8,591 nucleotides of DNA from Alphaproteobacteria bacterium (GTDB lineage Bacteria; Pseudomonadota; Alphaproteobacteria; Sphingomonadales; Sphingomonadaceae). The notes beneath the pieces were generated by a model. It was not told the DNA's origin and made no database searches. It was given only the letters and a program-made list of their open reading frames with translations. Shown here one piece after another: positions 1 through 5,747 of this stretch (position 1 is the stretch's first letter; each line of letters opens with the position of its first letter). Location of the stretch: positions 1 through 8,591 of the forward strand of contig JAHJWA010000152.1 in NCBI GenBank assembly GCA_018828205.1. Direction: 5' to 3'. Made by a program: the position numbers and the translations under genes.

Positions 1-113
1 GGAGATGTCCGAAGCGATTCAAGCAAATCCAAATTCTCCTCACCGGGCACGGCAAAGATGTATTCGACCCCTTCGGCTTCCAGGGCGGCGACCAGGAGAT
101 CGGATGCTTTCAT
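1..113 (-). CDS. Acetolactate synthase-type TPP enzyme, N-terminal fragment
   Basis: This is the start of a gene read leftward; 37 codons are visible and the rest lies outside the window. The protein begins MKASDLLVAALEAEGVEYIF and continues with the segment AVPGEENLDLLESL. This is the N-terminal pyrimidine-binding signature of thiamine-diphosphate enzymes of the acetolactate synthase large-subunit type, in particular the GVEYIF-x-VPGEEN form. Family members condense two pyruvates, or act on related 2-keto acids, in the cytoplasm. The ATG at 113-111 is preceded on the minus strand by an AAGGAAAG Shine-Dalgarno at good spacing, which supports this start. The gene points away from the metal cluster and is probably unrelated to it. 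The exact substrate cannot be told from this short piece; other TPP enzymes share this segment. Confidence 0.82.
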   Translation of the reverse strand, partial: MKASDLLVAALEAEGVEYIFAVPGEENLDLLESLRTS

Positions 114-567
114 CTGCAAAAACTTTCCTTGATTTTTCCGCTTATAGGCCTGCTGCAATTGCCTTCCGGTAGTTGACTTGATTGAGCAACAGCTACGAGG
201 CCCCTTCACCAACTGCTGGAGAAGCCGCCATGAGTCGTCCGAGTCGATACTAACGGTGCCATCGGATCACCGTTCCGCTAACGCCACCGGACCGCTGTTT
301 CAGCTCAGGAAGCGCGGCAACCGGTCTGATTTCGCCGATGCGGGGCAGACCGCCTCCACCAATGGTCAGCGCGCAGCCCGAATTCTAGACCATTCGAACC
401 CGCTTCCTTGATAGGGTGCAACGACCGTCAAGGCTTGGATGGATGGTAAGAGAGATCATCAGGCGCCCCGATATGGTAATTTCGGGCCGGAAAGCGTCAG
501 CAGTCTAAGGTGGCTGAAGAATAGTGCCTGACCGCTAAATCGCCGGGTGAAGCGGACAGTTCGATGC
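114..567. other. Intergenic stretch without a supported gene
   Basis: About 450 bases separate the TPP-enzyme start from the 3' end of merR. A rightward open frame at 178-411 starts with TTG, has no ribosome binding site and resembles no family I know. A leftward open stretch across roughly 250-390 also gives no recognisable protein. A 6-base inverted repeat (ACGGTG/CACCGT, near 254-274) is too short to interpret. The part next to merR (about 480-580) contains AAGCGGACAGTTCG, which looks like the dispersed intergenic sequence common in sphingomonad genomes; that comparison is from memory only. I see no tRNA, no clear promoter and no terminator. Confidence 0.5.
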
Positions 568-975
568 TCAATGTGATGGGGCCTCCGCGATGGCACCGAT
601 GACCTGGCAATCGGCCATGCGGCCCCCGTCGCAGTTGGCGGCCACCCGCTCCAGCTCACGCCGCATCAGCATCAGACGAGACATCCTCGCTTCTACAGCG
701 AGAAGATGGCGGCGAGCGATCGCAGCCGCCGCTCCGCAATCGAGGTCCGGGTGCTCCGAAAGACCAATCAGTGACTTCAATTCCTCCGTTGAAAAACCAA
801 GGTCACGCCCGTTCCGTATGAACGTCAGGCGCTTTACATCCGCTTCGCTATAGGTGCGGCGGCCGGAATCGGTACGCGCCGCCTTCGGCATCAAGGCGAT
901 ATCCTCGTAAAAGCGGATGGTGTTGACCTTGACGCCAGTGCGCCTCGCCAGCTCGCCGATCATCAGCATCGCCAT
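568..975 (-). CDS. MerR-family metal-responsive transcriptional regulator
   Basis: A 135-residue activator that should bind the dyad in the divergent promoter and untwist it when metal is bound. Residues 5-24 (MIGELARRTGVKVNTIRFYE) are the classic MerR helix-turn-helix start, followed by wing residues GRRTYSEADVKRLTFI (38-53) and a long dimerisation helix. Cys80, Cys115 and Cys123 match the metal-binding cysteines of the ZntR/CadR/PbrR group, with the C-terminal loop CDGGRMADC at 115-123. A soft divalent metal (Zn, Cd, Pb, Hg) or Co is the likely effector, but the residues do not settle which. The frame is open to 1086, but I choose ATG 975: it gives the usual family N-terminus and follows GGAGG at 10-base spacing. 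That Shine-Dalgarno lies within operator 1, so the protein probably also controls its own expression. Confidence 0.93.
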   Translation of the reverse strand: MAMLMIGELARRTGVKVNTIRFYEDIALMPKAARTDSGRRTYSEADVKRLTFIRNGRDLGFSTEELKSLIGLSEHPDLDCGAAAAIARRHLLAVEARMSRLMLMRRELERVAANCDGGRMADCQVIGAIAEAPSH

Positions 976-980
976 AAGTC

Positions 981-1011
981 TTGATCCTCCAGTGACTGGA
1001 GGATGTATTCT
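981..1011 (+). promoter_or_regulatory. MerR-class promoter and operator 1 (divergent region)
   Basis: TTGATC (981-986) and TATTCT (1006-1011) are separated by exactly 19 bases, the long spacer characteristic of MerR-activated promoters. The spacer contains a perfect inverted repeat at 984-1004: ten-base arms, ATCCTCCAGT and its complement, around a central G at 994. Transcription would start near 1018, about 27 bases before the methyltransferase ATG. On the minus strand a TTGACT (1028-1023), with a possible TACATC -10 (1007-1002), could drive merR through the same dyad, giving autoregulation. The -35, spacer and dyad are seen directly; activation by the adjacent MerR is inferred from the family. 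Confidence 0.85.
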
Positions 1012-1044
1012 GTGCCTTCTTGAGTCAATCGTCAGGAAGGCCGA

Positions 1045-1752
1045 ATGCACCCCACGAACTTCACGCCGGCACTGGGCTGGCCGCAACTGACCGGCGCATA
1101 CGATCTCGCCATCAGACTGCTCACGCGCGAAAAGACATGGCGCTCAGCCCTGCTCGACCAGCTCGCTCCCTCCGGGGACGATGTGATCCTGGACGTCGGC
1201 TGCGGCACCGGGACGTTTGCTTTGCTCGTCAAGGAGGCGGTGCCGAACGCGCGAGTTGTCGGACTAGATCCGGATCCCGCGGTGCTGGAGATCGCCGCCG
1301 GCAAGGCATGTCAAGCGGGCGTCGAGATTGAGTGGCGACAGGCGTTCGCGCATGAAGCGGATCGATATGGCGACCCCTTCACAAAGGTCGTCTCGAGCCT
1401 TGTCTTCCATCAAGTGCCAATGGAGGAAAAGAGGCGCGGGATCGCAGCCATGGTCGGTGCGGTAAGATCCGGCGGCGAAGTCCATATCGCCGACTATGCG
1501 CGACAGCGCTCCAGACTGATGCGCGCATTGTTCGGCTTGGTGCAGCGCCTGGACGGGTTTGAGAACACAGAGCCGAACGCTCGCGGAGCGATGGAAGCGA
1601 TCCTCGCTGATCTCGAGCCTGACAGCGGCCGCCCGCGCCGGGTCGTCCGCACGCCGACGGGGGAGATCAGCCTGTTTCGCCTCAAAGTAGCACCGGCGTT
1701 GCAAAACAGGCTTGCTCCTCCAGTGACTGGAGGTTCTAGAGAGGCGTCATGA
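1045..1752 (+). CDS. Class I SAM-dependent methyltransferase
   Basis: A 235-residue cytoplasmic enzyme of the UbiE/Methyltransf_11/25 type. Motif I is ILDVGCGTGTF (48-58), the S-adenosylmethionine-binding loop. GLDPDP (73-78) carries the acidic residue that contacts the cofactor ribose. VVSSLVFHQVP (115-125) is the post-II motif, and GGEVHIADY (143-151) precedes the last strand. The acceptor is unknown. None of the cysteines expected for an ArsM arsenite methyltransferase are present, so a metalloid substrate is not supported. The ATG at 1045 follows AGGAAGG (1034-1040). It is the first gene of the block divergent from merR and overlaps the transporter gene by ATGA (1749-1752). The last 13 or so codons are operator 2 translated (APPVTGGS), so the C-terminal tail is probably not functionally constrained. 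Confidence 0.85.
   Translation: MHPTNFTPALGWPQLTGAYDLAIRLLTREKTWRSALLDQLAPSGDDVILDVGCGTGTFALLVKEAVPNARVVGLDPDPAVLEIAAGKACQAGVEIEWRQAFAHEADRYGDPFTKVVSSLVFHQVPMEEKRRGIAAMVGAVRSGGEVHIADYARQRSRLMRALFGLVQRLDGFENTEPNARGAMEAILADLEPDSGRPRRVVRTPTGEISLFRLKVAPALQNRLAPPVTGGSREAS
1712..1742 (+). promoter_or_regulatory. MerR-class promoter and operator 2, inside a coding region
   Basis: This second operator copy lies in the 3' end of the methyltransferase gene. TTGCTC (1712-1717), 19 bases, then TAGAGA (1737-1742), with the dyad CCTCCAGTGACTGGAGG at 1717-1733 (8-base arms around G1725). The TTG-to-centre distance of 13 bases is identical to operator 1. It would give the transporter gene its own metal-induced promoter. 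The start point predicted from the -10 falls at about 1749, the A of the transporter ATG, so this transcript may be leaderless. Confidence 0.78.
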
Positions 1753-2387
1753 CAGAATCGAAAGGAGAAACCGGCTGCGGCTGCCACGGCGACACCAATA
1801 GAGCTGCCGTCGATCCCGCCTATCGCCGCGCACTCTGGATCGTCGTCATCCTCAATGCCGGGTTCGGGATCATTGAACTGCTTGGCGGCTTTCTTGCGAA
1901 CAGCCAGGCGCTGAAGGCGGATTCGCTCGATTTCCTGGGCGACGGGTCGATCACCTTTATCGGGCTGCTCGCGCTGGCCTGGTCCGCGTCCACTCGCGCG
2001 AAGGTTGCGCTCACCCAAGGCCTATTCCTCGCGTTGCTCGGTGTATGGGTGCTCGGGATGGCCGCCTGGCGCGCGATGAACGCCGTCCCGCCCGAAGCGG
2101 AGCTGATGGGCGGCATCGGGATCGCGGCTCTGGCTGTTAACGTCACGGCTGCTATCGTCCTGGCCCGCTTCCGGGACAGCGGCGATGCCCAAGCGCGAGC
2201 AATTTGGCTGTTCTCGCGCAACGATGCGATCAACAATGTCGCGGTCATCATAGCCGCCGGCCTGGTCTCTTGGCTGCAGAGCGCTTGGCCGGATCTAGTC
2301 GTCGCAGCCATCATCGCCGTCGTTTTTCTCCATTCGGCTTGGGAGATCATCCGCGACGCCAGGCGGGAGCTTGCGGAGCGACGATGA
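1749..2387 (+). CDS. CDF-family cation transporter (short form)
   Basis: A 212-residue inner-membrane protein predicted to export divalent metal in exchange for protons. Six hydrophobic segments are visible at about 28-50, 66-80, 88-108, 118-140, 157-175 and 181-197. Metal-site motifs are ADSLDFLGD (57-65) in segment 2 and SRNDAINN (156-163) in segment 5, where CDF proteins carry paired acidic/His residues. The C-terminal cytoplasmic domain of YiiP/CzcD is missing; the protein stops soon after segment 6, as in a known subgroup of small transporters. The N-terminus has CGCHGD (10-15), a possible metal-capture patch. Metal specificity cannot be read from the sequence. The gene overlaps the methyltransferase by ATGA, with GAGAGG just upstream as Shine-Dalgarno, and its own stop overlaps the next ATG (2384), a broken gene. 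Confidence 0.88.
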   Translation: MTESKGETGCGCHGDTNRAAVDPAYRRALWIVVILNAGFGIIELLGGFLANSQALKADSLDFLGDGSITFIGLLALAWSASTRAKVALTQGLFLALLGVWVLGMAAWRAMNAVPPEAELMGGIGIAALAVNVTAAIVLARFRDSGDAQARAIWLFSRNDAINNVAVIIAAGLVSWLQSAWPDLVVAAIIAVVFLHSAWEIIRDARRELAERR

Positions 2388-2732
2388 GCCTCAGAAGGAT
2401 GCTGCCTGAGCAGTCTGGGCCTGCTGCTCGTCTGCGGCACGACAACCCTCGTACATGCGCAGCCAACGCCGAGGAAGACTATCTGAAGCCTGTTCGACTA
2501 TATCGCCGTCGGTTATGTCGGCGCAGTTTCGGACAAACATAAACGCCGGCAAATGTACCAGATGGTCGAATTCTGAGGATCATCAGTGTTGACCCTACCA
2601 GAATATCGAAACCCGCCGAAATTCAGTGCGCAAGCACTCTTAAAGCGCTTTGCAACCTCAGGCCGGTTTGTTTCGCAGATCTTCTCGGCAGGAACCACGC
2701 TGCTGGCGACTACACGGGGTCGGGCGGGCTGA
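2384..2732 (+). pseudogene. Decayed FTR1-family iron permease N-terminus
   Basis: The ATG at 2384 overlaps the transporter stop by ATGA and opens a signal-peptide-like frame that is broken by one extra base near 2405. Skipping it gives MSLRRMLLSSLGLLLVCG and then TTTLVHAQPTPRKTI. A TGA (2484-2486) follows where the FTR1 gene at 8220 has Trp, then SLFDYIAVGYVGAVSD, which aligns with RMLDYVAVDYGAAVTD of that gene. Further on, QMVEF-TGA (stop 2574-2576) matches EMIEFS, and LPEYRN matches LPASRN. The similarity fades before a last stop at 2730-2732, and no permease membrane domain (REGLE motifs) follows. One frameshift, two nonsense codons and truncation mean no functional product. It was presumably an operon member translationally coupled to the exporter. 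The assignment rests on comparison within the window and on the known FTR1 N-terminal motif (DY-AVDY). Confidence 0.8.
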
Positions 2733-2734
2733 GT

Positions 2735-2779
2735 CTTTTCAGAAGGGATAATATCATGGTTCGGACATCTTCTGAAAAG
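2735..2779 (+). promoter_or_regulatory. Inverted repeat around the lspA ribosome binding site and start
   Basis: CTTTTCAGAAG (2735-2745) and its exact reverse complement CTTCTGAAAAG (2769-2779) flank a 23-base loop. The loop contains the start codon at 2756, and the left arm includes part of the Shine-Dalgarno (AGAAGGG, 2741-2747). In mRNA this could form a stem that limits ribosome access to lspA. Alternatively it could be a protein-binding dyad. The repeat itself is directly visible; any function is inferred. Confidence 0.45.
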
Positions 2780-3331
2780 CCGCTGAGAGCTAAAGCTGCG
2801 GATAGTTCCATCGGACCAATAGGCCGTTATGCATGGGCGGTTGTGACAGCGCTGGCCGTTGCTGCGGATCAGGTCGGGAAAACAGCCGCATTCGACCATG
2901 TCGCTGAGCACGGTGTCATCTACGTGACGCCGTTTCTCACCATCCGGGCCGGTATGAACCCCGGCATCGCCTTCGGCCTCGCCACGCAAGCGCAGCCCCT
3001 CTTGCTCGTCGCGGTTGCCGCAGCCATCTCGCTGGTTCTCCTGGTGTGCATCTGGCGCACGGAAAGCATCCTCCAACGGATCGCCTTCGGGATGATCCTC
3101 GGCGGCGCGTTCGGGAACATTGCCGACCGGCTCCGGTTCGGCGCGGTTCGTGATGTGATCGACCTCCACTGGAACGGCTGGCATTGGCCGACCTTCAACC
3201 TGGCCGACGCATTCATCACCATCGGCGTGCTGATCCTTCTCTTCGTTCCCGATCCGACAAACCGGAACAAGCACGAGAACTCGACGCTTTCCATAGATGA
3301 GCAAGGATCTGGCGGGAGCAGGACGCAATGA
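2756..3331 (+). CDS. lspA: Signal peptidase II homologue (LspA family)
   Basis: A 191-residue inner-membrane aspartic protease that cleaves signal peptides of diacylglyceryl-modified prolipoproteins. The family blocks are in order: ADQVGK (37-42; DQxxK), GMNPGIAFG (66-74; NxGxAFG), GGAFGNIADR (116-125) and FNLADAFI (147-154). The two catalytic aspartates would be Asp124 and Asp151, so the enzyme looks active. Hydrophobic segments occur at about 25-37, 81-99, 109-121 and 150-164. It is longer than housekeeping LspA (about 160-170) because of a hydrophilic N-terminal extension of about 20 residues and a polar tail. LspA paralogues are known in metal-resistance operons, for example PbrC of the lead system. 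I see no convincing lipobox protein in this window. The start at 2756 follows AGAAGGG. The stop overlaps the cysteine synthase start by ATGA (3328-3331). Confidence 0.92.
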   Translation: MVRTSSEKPLRAKAADSSIGPIGRYAWAVVTALAVAADQVGKTAAFDHVAEHGVIYVTPFLTIRAGMNPGIAFGLATQAQPLLLVAVAAAISLVLLVCIWRTESILQRIAFGMILGGAFGNIADRLRFGAVRDVIDLHWNGWHWPTFNLADAFITIGVLILLFVPDPTNRNKHENSTLSIDEQGSGGSRTQ

Positions 3332-4374
3332 GCATTCACCACGGCATTCTCGATGCTATCGGAAATACGCCCCTCATCAGGCTCGATCGTGTTTCAAAGC
3401 TCACCGGCTGCGAGATCCTCGGCAAGGCCGAGTTCATGAATCCGGGGCAGTCCGTAAAAGACCGCGCGGCGCTAAACGTCATCCGCGAGGCTGAACGCTC
3501 AGGGGAGATCCGCCGCGGCGGCACCATTGTCGAGGGAACGGCCGGGAATACGGGCATCGGGCTCACGCTGGTCGCGAATGCCCTTGGCTACCGTACGGTG
3601 ATCGTGATCCCGGATACGCAGTCAGCCGAGAAGAAGGACATGCTGCGGCTGGTGGGAGCGGAAGTCGTGGAAGTGCCGGCCGTGCCCTATTCGAACGAAA
3701 ACAATTATGTGAAGCTGTCGGCCCGGCTCGCCCGCGAACTCGGGCAAACCGAGCCGAGCGGTGCCGTCTGGGCCAATCAGTTCGACAACATCGCCAACCG
3801 GCAAGCGCATGTCGAGACGACCGGCCCAGAGATATGGCGGCAGACCGACGGCAAGGTAGATGGTTTCGTGAGCGCGGTTGGCACCGGCGGCACGCTCGCC
3901 GGCGTCAGCATGGCTCTCAAGGCCCGCAATTCCAATGTCGTCATCGCGCTTGCCGATCCGATGGGAGCAGCTCTCTTCAATTACTACACGAGCGGCGAAC
4001 TGAGGTCCGAAGGGTCCTCGATCACCGAGGGGATAGGGCAAGGGCGGATAACCGCGAATCTCGAAGGCTTTGCTCCCGATTACTCCTATCAAATACCGGA
4101 CGATGAGGCTGTTTCCGTAGTTTTCGACCTGCTTGAGCACGAAGGACTCTGCGTGGGTCCTTCGACAGGCATCAATGTGGCCGGGGCAGTTCGACTTGCA
4201 AGGGATCTTGGTCCGGGCCGGATCATCGTCACCGTCCTCTGCGACTATGGCACGCGTTACCAGTCCAAGCTCTTCAACGCGGACTTTCTGCGTTCGAAGG
4301 AACTGCCCGTCCCTGCCTGGCTCGAGCACCGCAACCCACTGGTTGGTGAAGCATTCGAGCGATCGTGGAACTGA
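3328..4374 (+). CDS. Cysteine synthase (O-acetylserine sulfhydrylase), PLP enzyme
   Basis: A 348-residue cytoplasmic fold-type II PLP enzyme that would make cysteine from O-acetylserine and sulfide. NTPLIRL (13-19) opens the N-terminal domain. Lys44 in NPGQSVKDRAA (38-48) is the Schiff-base lysine. EGTAGNTGIGL (69-79) is the substrate loop with Asn74. GTGGTLAG (185-192) binds the cofactor phosphate, and PSTGIN (278-283) places Ser279 at the pyridine nitrogen. It is about 30 residues longer than typical CysK, with an extra C-terminal segment (about 315-348), as in the longer cysteine synthase A-like subgroup. A cystathionine beta-synthase role is less likely because no CBS domains are present. 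Being translationally coupled to lspA inside a metal-responsive block suggests extra thiol supply under metal stress. Probably an accessory copy; a housekeeping cysK elsewhere is expected. Confidence 0.9.
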   Translation: MSIHHGILDAIGNTPLIRLDRVSKLTGCEILGKAEFMNPGQSVKDRAALNVIREAERSGEIRRGGTIVEGTAGNTGIGLTLVANALGYRTVIVIPDTQSAEKKDMLRLVGAEVVEVPAVPYSNENNYVKLSARLARELGQTEPSGAVWANQFDNIANRQAHVETTGPEIWRQTDGKVDGFVSAVGTGGTLAGVSMALKARNSNVVIALADPMGAALFNYYTSGELRSEGSSITEGIGQGRITANLEGFAPDYSYQIPDDEAVSVVFDLLEHEGLCVGPSTGINVAGAVRLARDLGPGRIIVTVLCDYGTRYQSKLFNADFLRSKELPVPAWLEHRNPLVGEAFERSWN

Positions 4375-4389
4375 GCGCTGTGCCATTGA

Positions 4390-4539
4390 TGTCTAAGATA
4401 CATGAGGCTTGGCTGTTCGAAGATCCGCAGCATGCTGGCGAGACCAGTCCGATCGTCAAACACCTGCGGCTGCAATCGAATTGTGCAGCACAACGCAGGG
4501 GCGCGCCTGCTCGTCGAAAAAGACTTGAAGCTACAGTGA
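4390..4539 (+). pseudogene. Possible remnant of a MerR-type regulator C-terminus
   Basis: In the gap between the cysteine synthase and peroxiredoxin genes, one frame without a proper start reads CLRYMRLGCSKIRSMLA and then, after eight residues, CGCNRIVQHNAGARL, ending at a TGA inside operator 3. With small deletions allowed, this resembles the middle of CadR/MerR-type regulators (helix LRxxRxLGxSLxEIRxLL, then CGxVNxLxxxHI-x-ARI). It has no N-terminal helix-turn-helix in frame and could equally be chance. An overlapping frame at 4365-4556 matches nothing I recognise. No terminator is evident here. Confidence 0.25.
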
Positions 4540-4555
4540 CTGGAGGGGGCACTTG
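4525..4555 (+). promoter_or_regulatory. MerR-class operator 3, upstream of the peroxiredoxin gene
   Basis: TTGAAG (4525-4530) is followed by CTACAGTGACTGGAGG (4531-4546). The core CAGTGACTGGAGG is identical to operators 1 and 2, and the TTG-to-centre distance is again 13 bases (centre G4538). The left arm has one mismatch within the inner seven bases (CTACAGT against CTCCAGT). At the 19-base spacing the -10 position holds CACTTG, a poor match, so promoter strength is doubtful even though the protein-binding site looks good. The peroxiredoxin ATG is at 4598, compatible with a leader of about 35 bases. Confidence 0.68.
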
Positions 4556-4597
4556 ATTCGTGGATACCCGCCCAACTTTCGATAAAGGAGAAGAACA

Positions 4598-5251
4598 ATG
4601 AAGCTTGGCGAAATCGCTCCCGATTTTGAAGCTGATACAACCGAAGGCCCCATCCGCTTCCATGAGTGGCTCGGCGACAGCTGGGCCGTGCTTTTCTCTC
4701 ACCCCAAGGACTTCACTCCGGTCTGTACGACTGAACTGGGCGAGTTTGCACGCCAGAAGCCTGAATTCGACCGGAGGGACACGAAGCTGATCGGCCTCAG
4801 CGTTGACAAGGTGGGTGACCATCACGGCTGGTCGCAGGACATCAAGGATGTCAGCGGCCATGATGTGAACTTCCCCATGATCGGTGATTACGACCTCAAG
4901 GTTTCGAAGCTCTATAACATGCTGCCCGCCGATGAAACGGAGACCGAGGGCCGCACGGCCGCCACCAACGCGACCGTCCGCACCGTCTATATCATCGGCC
5001 CGGACAAGAAGATCAAAGCGATGCTGATCTATCCGATGAGTTCAGGCCGCAATTTGGCTGAAATCCTACGGCTGCTCGACTCGATCCAGCTGACGGCGAA
5101 GCATCCCGTCGCTACGCCGGTGAACTGGAACCCGGGCGGGGAGTGCATCATTGCCCCTTCGCTCGCCGATGAGCAGGCGAAGGAGAAATTTCCGGGCGGC
5201 TGGAAGACGGTGAAGTCGTACCTGCGCACGATCCCGCAGCCGGTGGATTGA
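4598..5251 (+). CDS. 1-Cys peroxiredoxin (Prx6/AhpC-TSA family)
   Basis: A 217-residue cytoplasmic thiol peroxidase reducing H2O2, organic or lipid hydroperoxides. The active site is HPKDFTPVCTTE (35-46), with peroxidatic Cys43 and Thr40 in the PxxxTxxC pattern; Arg128 in ATVRTVYIIGP (125-135) is the conserved arginine. The long C-terminal domain with NWNPGGECIIAP (176-187) and FPGGWKTVKSYLR (198-210) marks the Prx6 group, and the length is normal. The only other cysteine is Cys183, at a spot usually held by Val or Leu in the family as I remember it. It might act as a resolving or metal-contacting thiol, which is speculative. The start is secure: AAAGGAG (4584-4590) lies 7 bases before ATG. 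It is the first gene of the second block, downstream of operator 3. Confidence 0.93.
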   Translation: MKLGEIAPDFEADTTEGPIRFHEWLGDSWAVLFSHPKDFTPVCTTELGEFARQKPEFDRRDTKLIGLSVDKVGDHHGWSQDIKDVSGHDVNFPMIGDYDLKVSKLYNMLPADETETEGRTAATNATVRTVYIIGPDKKIKAMLIYPMSSGRNLAEILRLLDSIQLTAKHPVATPVNWNPGGECIIAPSLADEQAKEKFPGGWKTVKSYLRTIPQPVD

Positions 5252-5306
5252 AGGCCACATTCGTACGATGAGTGGTCAGGCGAAAGCCAGAGATGGAGTG
5301 GCACAA

Positions 5307-5747
5307 ATGCTGAAGAAACTGATGAAGCTGGCGGTCGGACCTGCTCTCCTGCTGGCATCAGGAACGGCGACCGCCGCGGACCGGCCCGCCGGCGTCATGT
5401 ATAAAAACCCTGGATGTGAATGCTGTGACGGACATGCCGAAGCGCTTCGGCGGGTCGGCATCAACCTCCGCGTGGTGGCGAGCGAGAACCTCGCTGCCTT
5501 GAAGGCGCGCGCCGGCGTTCCCGCCGAGCTCCAGGGCTGCCATACAGTCCTGATCGGCGGCTACGCGGTGGAAGGGCATGTCCCGGTCGCTGCGGTCGAG
5601 CGATTGCTCGCCCAGAAACCCGCCGTCCGCGGAATTGCCCTTCCGGGAATGCCCGCCGGATCACCCGGCATGGGCGGCATCCAGACTGCTCCGTTCAGGG
5701 TGATGAGTTTCGGCGCGCAAGGCACGCAACTCTTCGCGGTGAAGTGA
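5307..5747 (+). CDS. DUF411 family secreted Cys-rich metal-binding protein
   Basis: A 146-residue protein with a signal peptide, MLKKLMKLAVGPALLLASG, and a probable cleavage after ATAA (21-24), so likely periplasmic. The DUF411 hallmark follows: YKNPGCECCDGH (32-43) with Cys37, Cys39 and Cys40, then LQGCHT (75-80) with Cys78-His79, GHVP (90-93) and LPGMPAGSPGM (112-122). DUF411 proteins are found with copper and other metal resistance genes; a role as periplasmic thiol-based metal binder is inferred, and no enzymatic activity is established. I choose ATG 5307, preceded by GGAG (5295-5298), over the in-frame ATG 5268 because the latter would bury the signal peptide behind 13 polar residues and has a weaker ribosome site. 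Its stop overlaps the next gene's GTG (5744-5747). Confidence 0.88.
   Translation: MLKKLMKLAVGPALLLASGTATAADRPAGVMYKNPGCECCDGHAEALRRVGINLRVVASENLAALKARAGVPAELQGCHTVLIGGYAVEGHVPVAAVERLLAQKPAVRGIALPGMPAGSPGMGGIQTAPFRVMSFGAQGTQLFAVK

Noticed and set aside
178..411. Rightward open frame of 77 codons starting with TTG
   Set aside because: No ribosome binding site, no recognisable motif, and an unusual start codon; more likely chance in G+C-rich sequence.
2204..2542. Rightward open frame overlapping the CDF gene and the FTR1 remnant
   Set aside because: Its first part is out of frame with the exporter and Arg-rich as expected for a shadow frame. Its last part contains the true ATG 2384, but the meaningful reading shifts frame after 2405.
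2625..2651. Hairpin AGTGC-GCAA-GCACT followed by the palindrome AAAGCGCTTT
   Set aside because: Considered as a terminator, but the stem is only 5 bases with no T-run, and it lies in decayed pseudogene sequence.
2513..3328. Leftward open frame of 271 codons opposite lspA
   Set aside because: It lies antisense to a gene with all LspA motifs, lacks recognisable domains, and is the kind of long shadow frame expected at this G+C.
3622..4386. Leftward open frame of 254 codons opposite cysteine synthase
   Set aside because: Antisense shadow of a well-supported PLP enzyme; no motif of its own.
4274..4861. Leftward open frame of 195 codons spanning the cysteine synthase end and peroxiredoxin start
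   Set aside because: It crosses the intergenic operator and the antisense of two strong genes, with no motif; chance frame.
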